Assembly: GCA_022779465.1 (NCBI GenBank)
Contig: JALFTB010000036.1
Span: forward strand, 1 to 64,000
DNA: 64,000 nucleotides
Direction of reading: 5' to 3'
DNA from: CAG-533 sp022779465
Lineage (GTDB): Bacteria; Bacillota_I; Bacilli_A; RF39; UBA660
A program made the position numbers and the translations under genes. The notes under the pieces are model-generated. The model was not told the DNA's origin, did not search any database, and worked only from the letters and a program-made list of their open reading frames with translations. This document shows, piece after piece, positions 1 to 8,470 of this stretch (positions within the stretch are counted from its first letter, which is position 1; the number at the start of each line of letters is the position of its first letter).

Positions 1-1117
1 TTCTATTTTTAAATTGTTTATAGTCATTAAAATGATAATAATTTAAGGCTCTTAAGGTATATAAGTCTTTAGGATTATTATAATCAATCCAGAAAAAGTC
101 AGTTCCAAAATCATATAATGGTTTGATTAAAATATCAAAATAAGCATTTAACATATTTTTATTAAAGACATTAAATGGGATGATACCATCTTCATTATAT
201 CCTGATGCTTGTTTAAATCTTTGGTATCCTAGTTCTTCAGGATGGATGCCAGCCATTGGATTAATACGAAGTCCTAGTTTAATATGGTTTTCATGCAGAG
301 TATCTATTAGTTTTTTAGGATTATCAAAATCTTTATAATTAAATGTGTATCCAGTATCCATATTGTCATATTTCATGTACCAGGAATTTAATAATAATAC
401 TGATAAAGGTATTTCATTTCTTTTAAAATCATCGATTAATTTATTAATTGAATCAGTATTATATTCAATGTTTTTATACCACCATACTCCTAGAGAATAT
501 CTTGGAATTAATAATGGCTTACCGGTTAGTTTAAAGTAATCTCTTAAGCAAAAGCCAAAGTCTTTACGATACATAAATAAATAAGTATCTATTCTTTTAT
601 CACTTCTTCTGCCTAATGATCCATCTTGATTAAATAATAGACTTTGTGAATCATCGATAGAAACAAAACCATCAGTTGAATATAATCCTTTTTGATATGT
701 AGGATTACCTTCTATATTATCTAAAGAGTATGTTGTACCTCTAAAGTTACGTGCTTCGGCAGCATCAAAATACCAGATTTTATCTGTACCATTTAAAACT
801 ACTTTTAAATTTTGATCTGGTGATACTTTGGAACCATAAAATGGTTTATCTTTTTGATATTCTAGTTTAAAATATTTGGTTGTTATGGTTAGAAAGTTTT
901 GATCTTCTTTAATAAAAAATTTAGGAACAGGAAAACGTCTGAATTCAACTAATTCAGTAGGACGATCTTCAAAAGTTCCAGTTGGTGAATATTCTAATCT
1001 TAATAATACATCACTTAGAACAGTTATACGATAGTATCTACCAATGCAAATTGCTTCTTTGTAGCTTTCTGCTTGTTCATAGTTTTTTATTGCAAAATGT
1101 TCTTTTAAACTAGCCAT
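1..1117 (-). CDS. Glycoside hydrolase family 31 (alpha-glucosidase-like), 3' end cut by window edge
   Basis: The first 372 codons of a GH31 enzyme, which hydrolyses alpha-glycosidic bonds of oligosaccharides. The visible part holds the N-terminal beta-sandwich and the start of the catalytic barrel: GVWWYKN, then a TGYTFN...FDNPKKL stretch, GLRINPMAGIHPEELGYQ, and FFWIDYNNPKDLY near the edge, where the Asp of WIDY is the expected nucleophile. The family is about 650-800 residues, so roughly half is missing. The ATG follows GGAAAGG. No signal peptide is seen, so it is probably cytoplasmic. The substrate cannot be told from this part. Confidence 0.85.
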   Translation of the reverse strand, partial: MASLKEHFAIKNYEQAESYKEAICIGRYYRITVLSDVLLRLEYSPTGTFEDRPTELVEFRRFPVPKFFIKEDQNFLTITTKYFKLEYQKDKPFYGSKVSPDQNLKVVLNGTDKIWYFDAAEARNFRGTTYSLDNIEGNPTYQKGLYSTDGFVSIDDSQSLLFNQDGSLGRRSDKRIDTYLFMYRKDFGFCLRDYFKLTGKPLLIPRYSLGVWWYKNIEYNTDSINKLIDDFKRNEIPLSVLLLNSWYMKYDNMDTGYTFNYKDFDNPKKLIDTLHENHIKLGLRINPMAGIHPEELGYQRFKQASGYNEDGIIPFNVFNKNMLNAYFDILIKPLYDFGTDFFWIDYNNPKDLYTLRALNYYHFNDYKQFKNR

Positions 1118-1171
1118 AGACAACCCTTTCCTATTATTTATATAATAACACAAATAAAAAGATGTAGCAAT

Positions 1172-1375
1172 CTACATCATACTCATTTCATTGGTTTTTG
1201 GTTTCATACCTGATAAAGTTTGAATAACGTTTTCCATAGTTAATGATTTACCTTCTAGTATTACTCTATCGATGGCTTCTTCAATTTGCTTATCAGTAAT
1301 GCTGTCACTATTTTTAAAATTTGCTTTTAGAGCTGCTAGTTCTTCTTCAGTATATGGTTTATTTATTTCATTCAT
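1172..1375 (-). CDS. Small hypothetical protein, 67 aa
   Basis: A small soluble, charged, mostly helical protein that I do not recognise. It begins MNEINKPYTEEELAALKANF and has a Met-rich tail (SGMKPKTNEMSMM). The AGAAGG ribosome site upstream of the ATG supports expression. It lies between the GH31 gene and the divergent rpsD leader. No catalytic motif or membrane segment is visible, so no function is proposed. Confidence 0.6.
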   Translation of the reverse strand: MNEINKPYTEEELAALKANFKNSDSITDKQIEEAIDRVILEGKSLTMENVIQTLSGMKPKTNEMSMM

Positions 1376-1466
1376 ATTAATTACCTTCTATTTCAATTTA
1401 AAATTATCATATTATTTATTGTTTGTAAATTTATTTCGTATATACCATGTAAATATAACAAAATAT

Positions 1467-1496
1467 TTGACAAATTACATATATTTAATATATAAT
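1467..1496 (+). promoter_or_regulatory. Sigma-A promoter of rpsD
   Basis: Perfect -35 TTGACA (1467-1472) and perfect -10 TATAAT (1491-1496), 18 bases apart. Transcription should start near 1503, giving a leader of about 144 nt before rpsD. Confidence 0.85.
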
Positions 1497-1502
1497 ACTT
1501 AT

Positions 1503-1646
1503 GCGTATTTAGGCAGGGTTCTAAATATTAGTAATGTGTTTATTTGAAATAACTTTAGTAACTTAAACTGCCTAAGGGAAAAAGATAATAAACACCCTAT
1601 TAATTATTTAGAAATCTCTATTTCGCTAAAGAAAGGAGAAACTATT
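1503..1646 (+). promoter_or_regulatory. rpsD leader with pseudoknot (ribosomal protein S4-type autoregulatory leader)
   Basis: The leader can fold into an outer helix TTAGGCAG (1509-1516) with CTGCCTAA (1568-1575) and an inner helix CTAAA (1521-1525) with TTTAG (1554-1558). Its loop GTGTTTATT (1536-1544) pairs perfectly with AATAAACAC (1587-1595) downstream of the stem, forming a pseudoknot. Bacillota rpsD is known to be repressed by S4 binding to a structured leader; assigning this leader to that class is inference from position and fold. The ribosome site AAAGGAG lies just before the ATG. Confidence 0.75.
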
Positions 1647-2249
1647 ATGGCAAGATATACTGGTCCAGTTTATAAGAAAGCTCGTAGATTAGGATTTTCT
1701 GTTTTAGAAAATGGAAAAGAATTAGCTAGACGTCCTTATGCTCCTGGAATTCACGGAACAAGTAGAAGAAAAAAATTAAGTGAATATGGTATCCAATTAG
1801 AAGAAAAACAAAAAGTAAGATACATGTATGGTTTAACTGAAAAACAATTTGCCCGTACTTTTGAAAGAGCTTCTAAGATGAAAGGTATTGCTGGTGAAAA
1901 CTTACTAAGATTATTAGAAAGTAGACTTGACAATGTTGTTTATCGTATGGGACTTGCTTCTACTAGACGTGGAGCTAGACAATTAGTTAACCATGGTCAT
2001 ATTACTGTTAATGGTGAAGGTGTTGATATTCCTTCTTATACAGTTAAACCTGGTTCTGTAATTTCTGTTAAAGAAAAATCTTTAAATCATCCAGCTATGA
2101 AACAAGCTTTAGAAAATACTTTAAATCGTCCTGCTTTTGTAGAATTTGACGATAAGAAGATGACAGGTACTTATTTAAGATATCCTGAAAGAAGCGAACT
2201 TAATGCTGATATTAATGAATCTTTAATTGTTGAATATTATAACAGATAG
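1647..2249 (+). CDS. rpsD: 30S ribosomal protein S4
   Basis: Primary 16S rRNA-binding protein of the small subunit, which starts 30S body assembly. It is 200 residues, the normal Bacillota length. The N-terminus MARYTGPVYKKARRLGFSV lacks the paired cysteines of zinc-type S4. The S4 RNA-binding domain runs from about residue 91 (ESRLDNVVYRMG) to 150. It stands alone, as often in Bacillota, with its own promoter, pseudoknot leader and terminator, so autoregulation by S4 is likely. The start follows AAAGGAG at normal spacing. Confidence 0.98.
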   Translation: MARYTGPVYKKARRLGFSVLENGKELARRPYAPGIHGTSRRKKLSEYGIQLEEKQKVRYMYGLTEKQFARTFERASKMKGIAGENLLRLLESRLDNVVYRMGLASTRRGARQLVNHGHITVNGEGVDIPSYTVKPGSVISVKEKSLNHPAMKQALENTLNRPAFVEFDDKKMTGTYLRYPERSELNADINESLIVEYYNR

Positions 2250-2276
2250 AAAAAACCACTTATGTGGCTTTTTTTA
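2250..2276 (+). terminator. Rho-independent terminator of rpsD
   Basis: CCAC-TTAT-GTGG hairpin flanked by an A-run and a T-run, directly after the rpsD stop codon. Confidence 0.8.
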
Positions 2277-2329
2277 TTTAAATTTTTAAGAGTATATGGT
2301 ATTATATATAGAAATTTTGGGAGGTTTAT

Positions 2330-3289
2330 ATGGTTGAGGTTATGTTAAATAGACTAGCTGAAATAAGTTTTAAAATATTTGATGTATATAAAGAATTAGT
2401 TGATTTAGATTCTAATAAAAGAGATGATCCTAATTATAAAAATTTAAGAAAAGTTATTATTGATAAGATTGCTACTTTAAGAAGTGATGAAGAAGAAATT
2501 TATGATGAGCTTAGAAAAGATCCAGGATTAGCTGCATCATGCCTTTTTTATTTTAATCAAAGAAGAGGTGATGCTCAAAGAGTTAATAATTCTTTGCATG
2601 TTATAGATTTAGATAAGGATTATACTGTTGTTCAAGAAAGAATTCAAAGTACTTTAGAAATATTATGTATACAAGAAGGAATTGTAACTACTTATATTAA
2701 TAATCCATTTATTGATTATTTATGCAGTGAGATGAAAGATCTTGATAGAAAAGAAGTTATTAATATTTTTGTATTATTGCAAAAAAGATTTACAACTAAT
2801 TTAACACTTAAAAGTTTTAAATTTTCTGATGATTTCTTTAAAGATGTTGATGATAAAAAACTTATTACTAATACTGTTAACAGAAAGCATATAAGATCTT
2901 TTGCTGATAGGGATGTTGAAAAAGATCGTTTAAAAAATGGTTTTGATGGTTATACAATGAGACTCAGAGAAGAAGTTAAAAACGAATATGGTATTGATGA
3001 AGAAATTATGACTTTATTATATGAATTTACAGCTCTTCAATTCATAAAGGAAAGTTTACCAATTTTATTTAAAAGTCGTATTGATAATTCTAGTGTATCT
3101 ATATTATTGGATATTCAAAGTGCCCTACTTTATTTAGATGATGATTCTTTAAAAACTATCTATTTAGCTGCTCTTTTGTGGAAACCTGAAGATGAATTAA
3201 CTAAGAATACTTTACTTGAAGCAATTAAATTAACTGAAGATAAGAAAAAGTTATTTAATTCTGATTTAGATACTACTAAGGATTTCTAG
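2330..3289 (+). CDS. Unknown helical protein, paralogue of the next gene
   Basis: Not recognised. A 319-residue acidic, leucine- and lysine-rich, probably all-helical cytoplasmic protein with no signal peptide or membrane segment. Its first 75 residues (IFDVYKELVDLDSN, then TLRSDEEEIYDELRKD and FNQRRGDA) match the start of the following gene in spacing and residues. The two are 8 bases apart and presumably cotranscribed. A GGGAGG ribosome site precedes the ATG and a TATTATATA-rich -10-like stretch lies upstream. No catalytic motif is seen. Confidence 0.8.
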   Translation: MVEVMLNRLAEISFKIFDVYKELVDLDSNKRDDPNYKNLRKVIIDKIATLRSDEEEIYDELRKDPGLAASCLFYFNQRRGDAQRVNNSLHVIDLDKDYTVVQERIQSTLEILCIQEGIVTTYINNPFIDYLCSEMKDLDRKEVINIFVLLQKRFTTNLTLKSFKFSDDFFKDVDDKKLITNTVNRKHIRSFADRDVEKDRLKNGFDGYTMRLREEVKNEYGIDEEIMTLLYEFTALQFIKESLPILFKSRIDNSSVSILLDIQSALLYLDDDSLKTIYLAALLWKPEDELTKNTLLEAIKLTEDKKKLFNSDLDTTKDF

Positions 3290-3297
3290 GAGAATTT

Positions 3298-4275
3298 ATG
3301 AAATTTACTACACTTAAAATATTAGACGTCATTTGTAAAATTACAGAAGAAATTTTTGATGTTTATGGTGATTTAACTGAGTTAGAGAATAATAATAAAA
3401 AAAATACATCTGAATTTAAAGATACTTTAGAAAAACTATGTTTGTTAAGAGATAGAGAATTAGAATTATATAAATATTTTATGAGAGATTTAAAGGAAGC
3501 TTGTAAGGCGGTTGAATATTTAACTAGACGTTCTGATAAGTCTTTAGAGGCTGCTACTAGTGTAACTATTGATGCTGATGAAAAAGAAATTAAGCAGTAT
3601 AGAATTATTAGCAAATTACATTTAATAGCATTAATGGATGATAATTATTTTTTAAATGATGTTGATGAAGATTTGTTATCTTTGGCTGATGGTAAAAATA
3701 ATATGGACTTCTTACATGATGCTTGGGTAATGGATGCTCAGGAAATTAATTATAGAACGGTTTCGTTTTTAGATCAATTTAAGGATGATGACCCTATAGA
3801 ATATACTAGTGCAAGGAATATAATGTCTTTTGTTACTCCTTTAATTGAAACAGAATTTTGTAATAATGGTTTTAGAAGAATAAAAAGAGATTTTGATAAA
3901 AAAATTATTAAAACATATCCTGGAGTTTCTGATGATTTTATTAGTTATGTTCATAGTATTAGAGGATTAGATAATGCCTGTATGGTAGCTGGAGTTTTAT
4001 TAGATTATTCTGATGCTGATTTAGATGATCCAGATGAACTAATTAATTTTAATATTTTATTAGCTGAATTTAAGGCAAGTTTATTACTTTTAGATGAAAG
4101 TGCTTTAGAAGGTCTTAGAGATGAAGTTAATGATATTGCTGCTAATTTTCGTCATTCGGATGAATATGAAGAATATGAAAGAAGTAAAGAAATTGTTGAT
4201 GATACAATAGCTGATATAAGTAATGATAAGAAATTTGCTAATGAGGATATTGATTTTGGATATGAAAAAAAGTGA
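3298..4275 (+). CDS. Unknown helical protein, tandem paralogue
   Basis: Not recognised. 325 residues, soluble and helical, strongly acidic at the C-terminus. The N-terminal third aligns by eye with the preceding gene: EIFDVYGDLTELENN versus KIFDVYKELVDLDSN, LLRDRELELYKYF versus TLRSDEEEIYDEL, and TRRSD versus NQRRGD. The two are best seen as a tandem duplication that diverged. The ribosome site AGGAG lies directly before the ATG. The TGA stop lies inside the shared terminator stem with ileS. Function unknown. Confidence 0.8.
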   Translation: MKFTTLKILDVICKITEEIFDVYGDLTELENNNKKNTSEFKDTLEKLCLLRDRELELYKYFMRDLKEACKAVEYLTRRSDKSLEAATSVTIDADEKEIKQYRIISKLHLIALMDDNYFLNDVDEDLLSLADGKNNMDFLHDAWVMDAQEINYRTVSFLDQFKDDDPIEYTSARNIMSFVTPLIETEFCNNGFRRIKRDFDKKIIKTYPGVSDDFISYVHSIRGLDNACMVAGVLLDYSDADLDDPDELINFNILLAEFKASLLLLDESALEGLRDEVNDIAANFRHSDEYEEYERSKEIVDDTIADISNDKKFANEDIDFGYEKK

Positions 4276-4296
4276 TTTTTTGTTAATCACTTTTTT
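4266..4296. terminator. Bidirectional terminator between the paralogue pair and ileS
   Basis: Perfect 12-bp stem, AAAAAAGTGATT (4266-4277) with AATCACTTTTTT (4285-4296). It has T-runs on both strands and contains the stop codons of both convergent genes. Confidence 0.9.
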
Positions 4297-7015
4297 ATTT
4301 TGTTTCTTTTAAGATTTCTGAACATCTATGACAAATATCACCATCTAGTTCATCAACATAGTTCCAGCATCTATTACATTTTTGACCATTACTCTTTAAT
4401 ACTTCTACTCTAATTGTTGAAGCTTTAGGTAAGGTTTCATCATCAGTAAATTCAACTTTTGAAACAATTAATAATTGATGTAAATATTTTTCTAATTGTT
4501 CCCTAACTGGTTTATATTTTTCGCCTAAGTTTAGTTTTACTTCAGCTTCTAGAGATGAACCAATTACTTTTTCGTTTCTAGCTTCTTCTAGAGCTTTAAA
4601 TACATCATCTTTAACATCAAAGAATAATTCCCATAATTTTGAATCAAATTCATAAGTTGGTGCTTCTGGCATGTCATTTAAATGAACGCTTTCTAGTTTT
4701 TCACCAGGAATAAATCTATAAACTTCTTCTGATGTATATGGTAAGATTGGTGCAAGTAATACTACTAAATCTTTAAGGATATTATATAGAACTGTTTGAA
4801 CACTTCTTCTTACTAGTGAATCTTCTTTTTCAATGTATAGAATATCTTTAGTAAAATCTAAATAGAAATTAGATAATTTAAATGTTATAAAGTTATTTGT
4901 TGTTTTATAAACATTTTGATATTCATATTTTTCATAATATGATTTGATATCTTTAACATAGTTAGATAATTCATTCATCATATATTTATCATATGGTAAC
5001 ATATCTTCATATTTAACAGCATCTTTTGATGGATCAAAGTTATTTAGGTTACCTAACATAAATTTATAAGTATTTCTAATTTTACGATAACTTTCTTGAA
5101 CTTGTTTTAAGATTTCATCACCTATTCTAACATCTTCTGTATAGTCAGTTGATGATACCCATAATCTTAGAACGTCGGCACCACGTTTTTTAATTTCTTC
5201 TAGTGGGTCAATTCCGTTTCCTAAACTCTTTGACATTTTATTGCCTTTAGCATCTAGGGTAAATCCGTGAGAGATACATTCTTTATATGGGCTTTGGCCA
5301 TGCATTGCTACTCCACAAATTAATGATGAGTTGAACCATCCACGATATTGGTCTGATCCTTCTAAATAAACGTCTGCAGGATAATCTAAACCTCTTGCAC
5401 ATAAAACGCCGGTATGTGTTGTTCCTGAATCAAACCATACGTCCATAATGTCTTGTTCTTTTGTGAATTTACCATTTGGACTTGCTGGGTTAGTATAACC
5501 TTCAGGTAATAGGTCTTTGGCATCTTTTTCAAACCAATAATTTGAACCATGTTCTCTAAATAAATCAGCAACATGCATCATTACATCATAATCTAAAATT
5601 GGTGAACCATCTTCGTTATAGAAAATTGGTAGTGGTACTCCCCAAACTCTTTGTCTAGAAATACACCAGTCACCACGGCCTTCAATCATGTTGTGTAATC
5701 TTACTTTACCCCATTCTGGATGCCATTTAATGTTATTTTCAATTTCATTTAAGATTTCATCTTTAATTGGAGCAATTGAACAGAACCATTGAGCAGTAGC
5801 TCTAAATACTACTGGTTTTTTAGTTCTCCAGTCATGTGGATATGAGTGGGTAATACTCTTAACGCATAATAAGACACCTAATTCATTTAATTTTGTAATA
5901 ACAGCTTTATTAGCATCTTCAAAGTATAATCCTGCAAATTCTCCAGATTCTTTATTTAATTTACCATCATCATCGATACCGAATACCATTTCTAGGTTAT
6001 ATTTTTTACCTAAGATAAAATCGGCATCACCATAACTTGGAGCAGTATGTACTAAACCAGTACCAGCATCTAATGTTACTTCATCACCTAGAACAACTGG
6101 ACTAATACGATCCATAAATACGTGATGATATTTAACTCCTTCTAATTTACTTCCTAAGAATGTTTCTAATACTTTAACATTTTCCCATTTAAAGTCATTT
6201 TTAAGGCTATCTAATAACATACTTGCTACTACATAGTTTTTACCGTCTACTTCTACTTTTACGTAGTCAAAATCAGCTCCAACAGCGATAGCGGTATTTC
6301 CAGGTAATGTCCAAGGTGTTGTTGTCCAGATAACTAGGTTATCGCCTTTTTGAACATATTCGTTACCTTCTTCAACAGGGAATGCAACAAAGATTGATGC
6401 ATCAGTTCTATCTTTATATTCGATTTCAGCTTCAGCTAAGGCAGATTCTGATGATGGTGACCAATAAACTGGTTTCATTCCTTTAAAGATTAGTCCTTTT
6501 TTAGCCATTGTAGCGAATACTTCAATTTGTTTTGCTTCTAATTCATGTTGGAAGGTTGCATAATAGTTATCCCAGTCTGCTAAAACATTTAATTTTTTAA
6601 ATCCTTCCATCTGGGTAGCTATTTGTTTTTTAGCGTATTCTTCACATATATTTCTGAATTCAGCTTTACTTAATGATTTTCTGTCTACTCCACTATTAGT
6701 TACTGCTTGTTCAATTGGAAGTCCATGAGTATCCCATCCAGGAATATAAATCATATCTCTTCCACTCATCATGGCATATCTATTAACAAAATCTTTCAAA
6801 ATTTTATTCATAGCATGTCCGATATGAATTGATCCATTAGCATATGGGGGACCATCATGTAATACGAATGGTTTTCTTCCTTTATTTTTTTCTCTTACTT
6901 TGTTATAAAGGTCCATTTCCTCCCATTTTGCTCTTTGAATTGCTTCATTTTCAGGTAAATTACCTTTCATTTGAAATTCTGTTTTTGGCATTAAAAGTGT
7001 TTCTTTATAATCCAT
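4295..7015 (-). CDS. ileS: Isoleucyl-tRNA synthetase
   Basis: Class Ia synthetase that charges tRNA-Ile in the cytoplasm. 906 residues, full length. HIGH is at residues 64-67 within GPPYANGSIHIGH, GWDTHGLPIE follows, the editing domain has WTTTPWTLPGNTA, and KMSKS lies in KGNKMSKSLGNG. The C-terminus carries a zinc-finger-like CNRCW...CHRC. The ATG follows AAGGAGG. A T-box leader with an Ile specifier lies directly upstream, so uncharged tRNA-Ile should raise expression. The gene is monocistronic, bounded by the T-box and a bidirectional terminator. Confidence 0.98.
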   Translation of the reverse strand: MDYKETLLMPKTEFQMKGNLPENEAIQRAKWEEMDLYNKVREKNKGRKPFVLHDGPPYANGSIHIGHAMNKILKDFVNRYAMMSGRDMIYIPGWDTHGLPIEQAVTNSGVDRKSLSKAEFRNICEEYAKKQIATQMEGFKKLNVLADWDNYYATFQHELEAKQIEVFATMAKKGLIFKGMKPVYWSPSSESALAEAEIEYKDRTDASIFVAFPVEEGNEYVQKGDNLVIWTTTPWTLPGNTAIAVGADFDYVKVEVDGKNYVVASMLLDSLKNDFKWENVKVLETFLGSKLEGVKYHHVFMDRISPVVLGDEVTLDAGTGLVHTAPSYGDADFILGKKYNLEMVFGIDDDGKLNKESGEFAGLYFEDANKAVITKLNELGVLLCVKSITHSYPHDWRTKKPVVFRATAQWFCSIAPIKDEILNEIENNIKWHPEWGKVRLHNMIEGRGDWCISRQRVWGVPLPIFYNEDGSPILDYDVMMHVADLFREHGSNYWFEKDAKDLLPEGYTNPASPNGKFTKEQDIMDVWFDSGTTHTGVLCARGLDYPADVYLEGSDQYRGWFNSSLICGVAMHGQSPYKECISHGFTLDAKGNKMSKSLGNGIDPLEEIKKRGADVLRLWVSSTDYTEDVRIGDEILKQVQESYRKIRNTYKFMLGNLNNFDPSKDAVKYEDMLPYDKYMMNELSNYVKDIKSYYEKYEYQNVYKTTNNFITFKLSNFYLDFTKDILYIEKEDSLVRRSVQTVLYNILKDLVVLLAPILPYTSEEVYRFIPGEKLESVHLNDMPEAPTYEFDSKLWELFFDVKDDVFKALEEARNEKVIGSSLEAEVKLNLGEKYKPVREQLEKYLHQLLIVSKVEFTDDETLPKASTIRVEVLKSNGQKCNRCWNYVDELDGDICHRCSEILKETK

Positions 7016-7021
7016 TTTCTT

Positions 7022-7249
7022 TCCTCCTTAAAATAAAAAAAGTTCATAAGTCTAAGGACGCGTTACCGTGGTACCACCTTAGTTTATGAACGTATTCATT
7101 CTCTTACTCTTAACGTGAGTTATTCGGATTACCTTTATCGGATAATCGCATCAGAAGTGATCTACAAAATAACCAGTATACTTACTTTCACCATTATGTA
7201 AGCTCTCTAAATACCTTTATATTTTGACGTCTTCATCAATTGCTTTATG
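7022..7249 (-). promoter_or_regulatory. T-box riboswitch, Ile specifier, in front of ileS
   Basis: Read on the minus strand, the leader has the canonical T-box core AAGGTGGTACCACGG (7066-7080) and a Stem I with the GGTGAAAGTAAG and TCACTTCTGATG neighbourhood. The specifier codon ATC (7159-7161) is for isoleucine. A terminator pairs GTTCATAAACTAAGG with CCTTAGACTTATGAAC, ending in a T-run around 7030-7037. The competing antiterminator includes the T-box core. T-box biology is established knowledge; the specifier call is from alignment by eye. Confidence 0.93.
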
Positions 7250-7255
7250 TATTTC

Positions 7256-7284
7256 ATTATATTCTTAAAGTTTGATTTTGTCAA
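7256..7284 (-). promoter_or_regulatory. Sigma-A promoter of the ileS T-box transcript
   Basis: Perfect -35 TTGACA (7279-7284) and perfect -10 TATAAT (7256-7261) with a 17-base spacer, lying immediately after the truB stop codon. Confidence 0.88.
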
Positions 7285-8136
7285 TTAAAACATGATAAAT
7301 GGTTTAATTTTATTATTTTGATATGGTTTATATAAAGCAATATTTTGATTATTATACTTATATAAAATATATTTATTTGTTTGATAATCTATTATTTGAC
7401 CATTTTTTATTTTAAATAACATCTCTTCATTTATATTAATAGTGTCTAAATCAATTAAATCTTCTAGAGATAATATTTTATAATTATCATTTTGAATATC
7501 TTCTAGGGTATAGGATTCTTCAATCGTAAATTTATCTAATTTAGTTCTTATTAATTTTGTCATGGTTGCATTAGTATTTAATTTTAAACCAATGTCTCTG
7601 ATTAAGCTTCTTATATAGGTTCCTTTAGATACTTTGGTTTTAATGGTTAAACATTCGTTATCTATATTTAATAATTCTATATCATAGATATTAACTTCTC
7701 TTTTAGGAAGGGTTATTTCTTCATTATTACGGGCATATTCATATAACTTTTTACCATTTATTTTAACTGCTGAATAAATTGGTACTTCTTGGTTATAGGT
7801 TCCTTTAAATGAAAGAATTGTTTTTTGAATTTCCTCCTTAGTTAAGTTAACTTTTTCTTCTTTTAAAATTTTACCTGTTATATCTAAGGTATCTGTCAGG
7901 ATGCCTAATTTGAAGGAAGCAATGTATTCTTTATCATGATTTATAAGAATATCAGTTAGTTTGGTATATTTACCAATTAAACATACTAATACTCCTTCGG
8001 CAATTGGATCAAGCGTACCTATATGACCAATAGATTTTGTATTAAATTTTTTATTTAAGATATTAATAACATCTCTACTGGTCATATTAGGGGCTTTATT
8101 AACAATTATTGCACCTTGCATATTATTTGTTTTCAT
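7285..8136 (-). CDS. truB: tRNA pseudouridine(55) synthase
   Basis: Isomerises U55 of the tRNA T-arm to pseudouridine. 283 residues. The catalytic loop GHIGTLDPIAEGVL has the nucleophile Asp43, and the TruB N-terminal VNKAPNMTSRDVI is present. The C-terminal part is Asn/Lys/Ile-rich, reflecting base composition. It is the last gene of the rimP-nusA-ylxR-infB-rbfA-truB operon and overlaps rbfA by 14 bases, implying translational coupling. A second in-frame ATG five codons in has no better ribosome site, so the first is kept. Downstream lies the ileS promoter. Confidence 0.96.
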   Translation of the reverse strand: MKTNNMQGAIIVNKAPNMTSRDVINILNKKFNTKSIGHIGTLDPIAEGVLVCLIGKYTKLTDILINHDKEYIASFKLGILTDTLDITGKILKEEKVNLTKEEIQKTILSFKGTYNQEVPIYSAVKINGKKLYEYARNNEEITLPKREVNIYDIELLNIDNECLTIKTKVSKGTYIRSLIRDIGLKLNTNATMTKLIRTKLDKFTIEESYTLEDIQNDNYKILSLEDLIDLDTININEEMLFKIKNGQIIDYQTNKYILYKYNNQNIALYKPYQNNKIKPFIMF

Positions 8137-8470
8137 TATGGATTTCTTCGATTATTTCATCGATATGTTCTCCATATTCAGTTGATTCATCATAGACGAA
8201 TCTTAGTTCTGGAGTTGTTCTTAAATCCATTCTTTTTGCTAATTCTGTTCTTAAAAATGATGATGCATTTTTAAGTTCTGCAGCAATGGTAACTTTGTCA
8301 TAGTCTCCTAGAAAGGTATAATATACTTTTGCTAGGCTTAAGTCGTTAGTTACTCTTGCATCTATGATGGTAACATTTTTTAGAATTTCATTGTGTACTT
8401 CTTCATAAAATATTGAAGATAATTCTCTAACTATTTGAGAAGCAATGCGTTCTAATTTAATATTACTCAT
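8123..8470 (-). CDS. rbfA: 30S ribosome-binding factor A
   Basis: Small KH-fold assembly factor that binds immature 30S subunits and helps 16S rRNA 5'-end maturation. 115 residues, typical length. It begins MSNIKLERIASQIVRELSSIF and ends with RTTPELRFVYDES and an acidic tail. It overlaps infB by four bases (ATGA) and truB by 14, so translation of the three is coupled. The ribosome site GAGGTG lies within the infB end. Confidence 0.95.
   Translation of the reverse strand: MSNIKLERIASQIVRELSSIFYEEVHNEILKNVTIIDARVTNDLSLAKVYYTFLGDYDKVTIAAELKNASSFLRTELAKRMDLRTTPELRFVYDESTEYGEHIDEIIEEIHNENK

Noticed and set aside
1272..1547. Open reading frame opposite the 67-aa gene and across the rpsD leader
   Set aside because: It overlaps the rpsD promoter and leader structure, has no ribosome site and no family resemblance.
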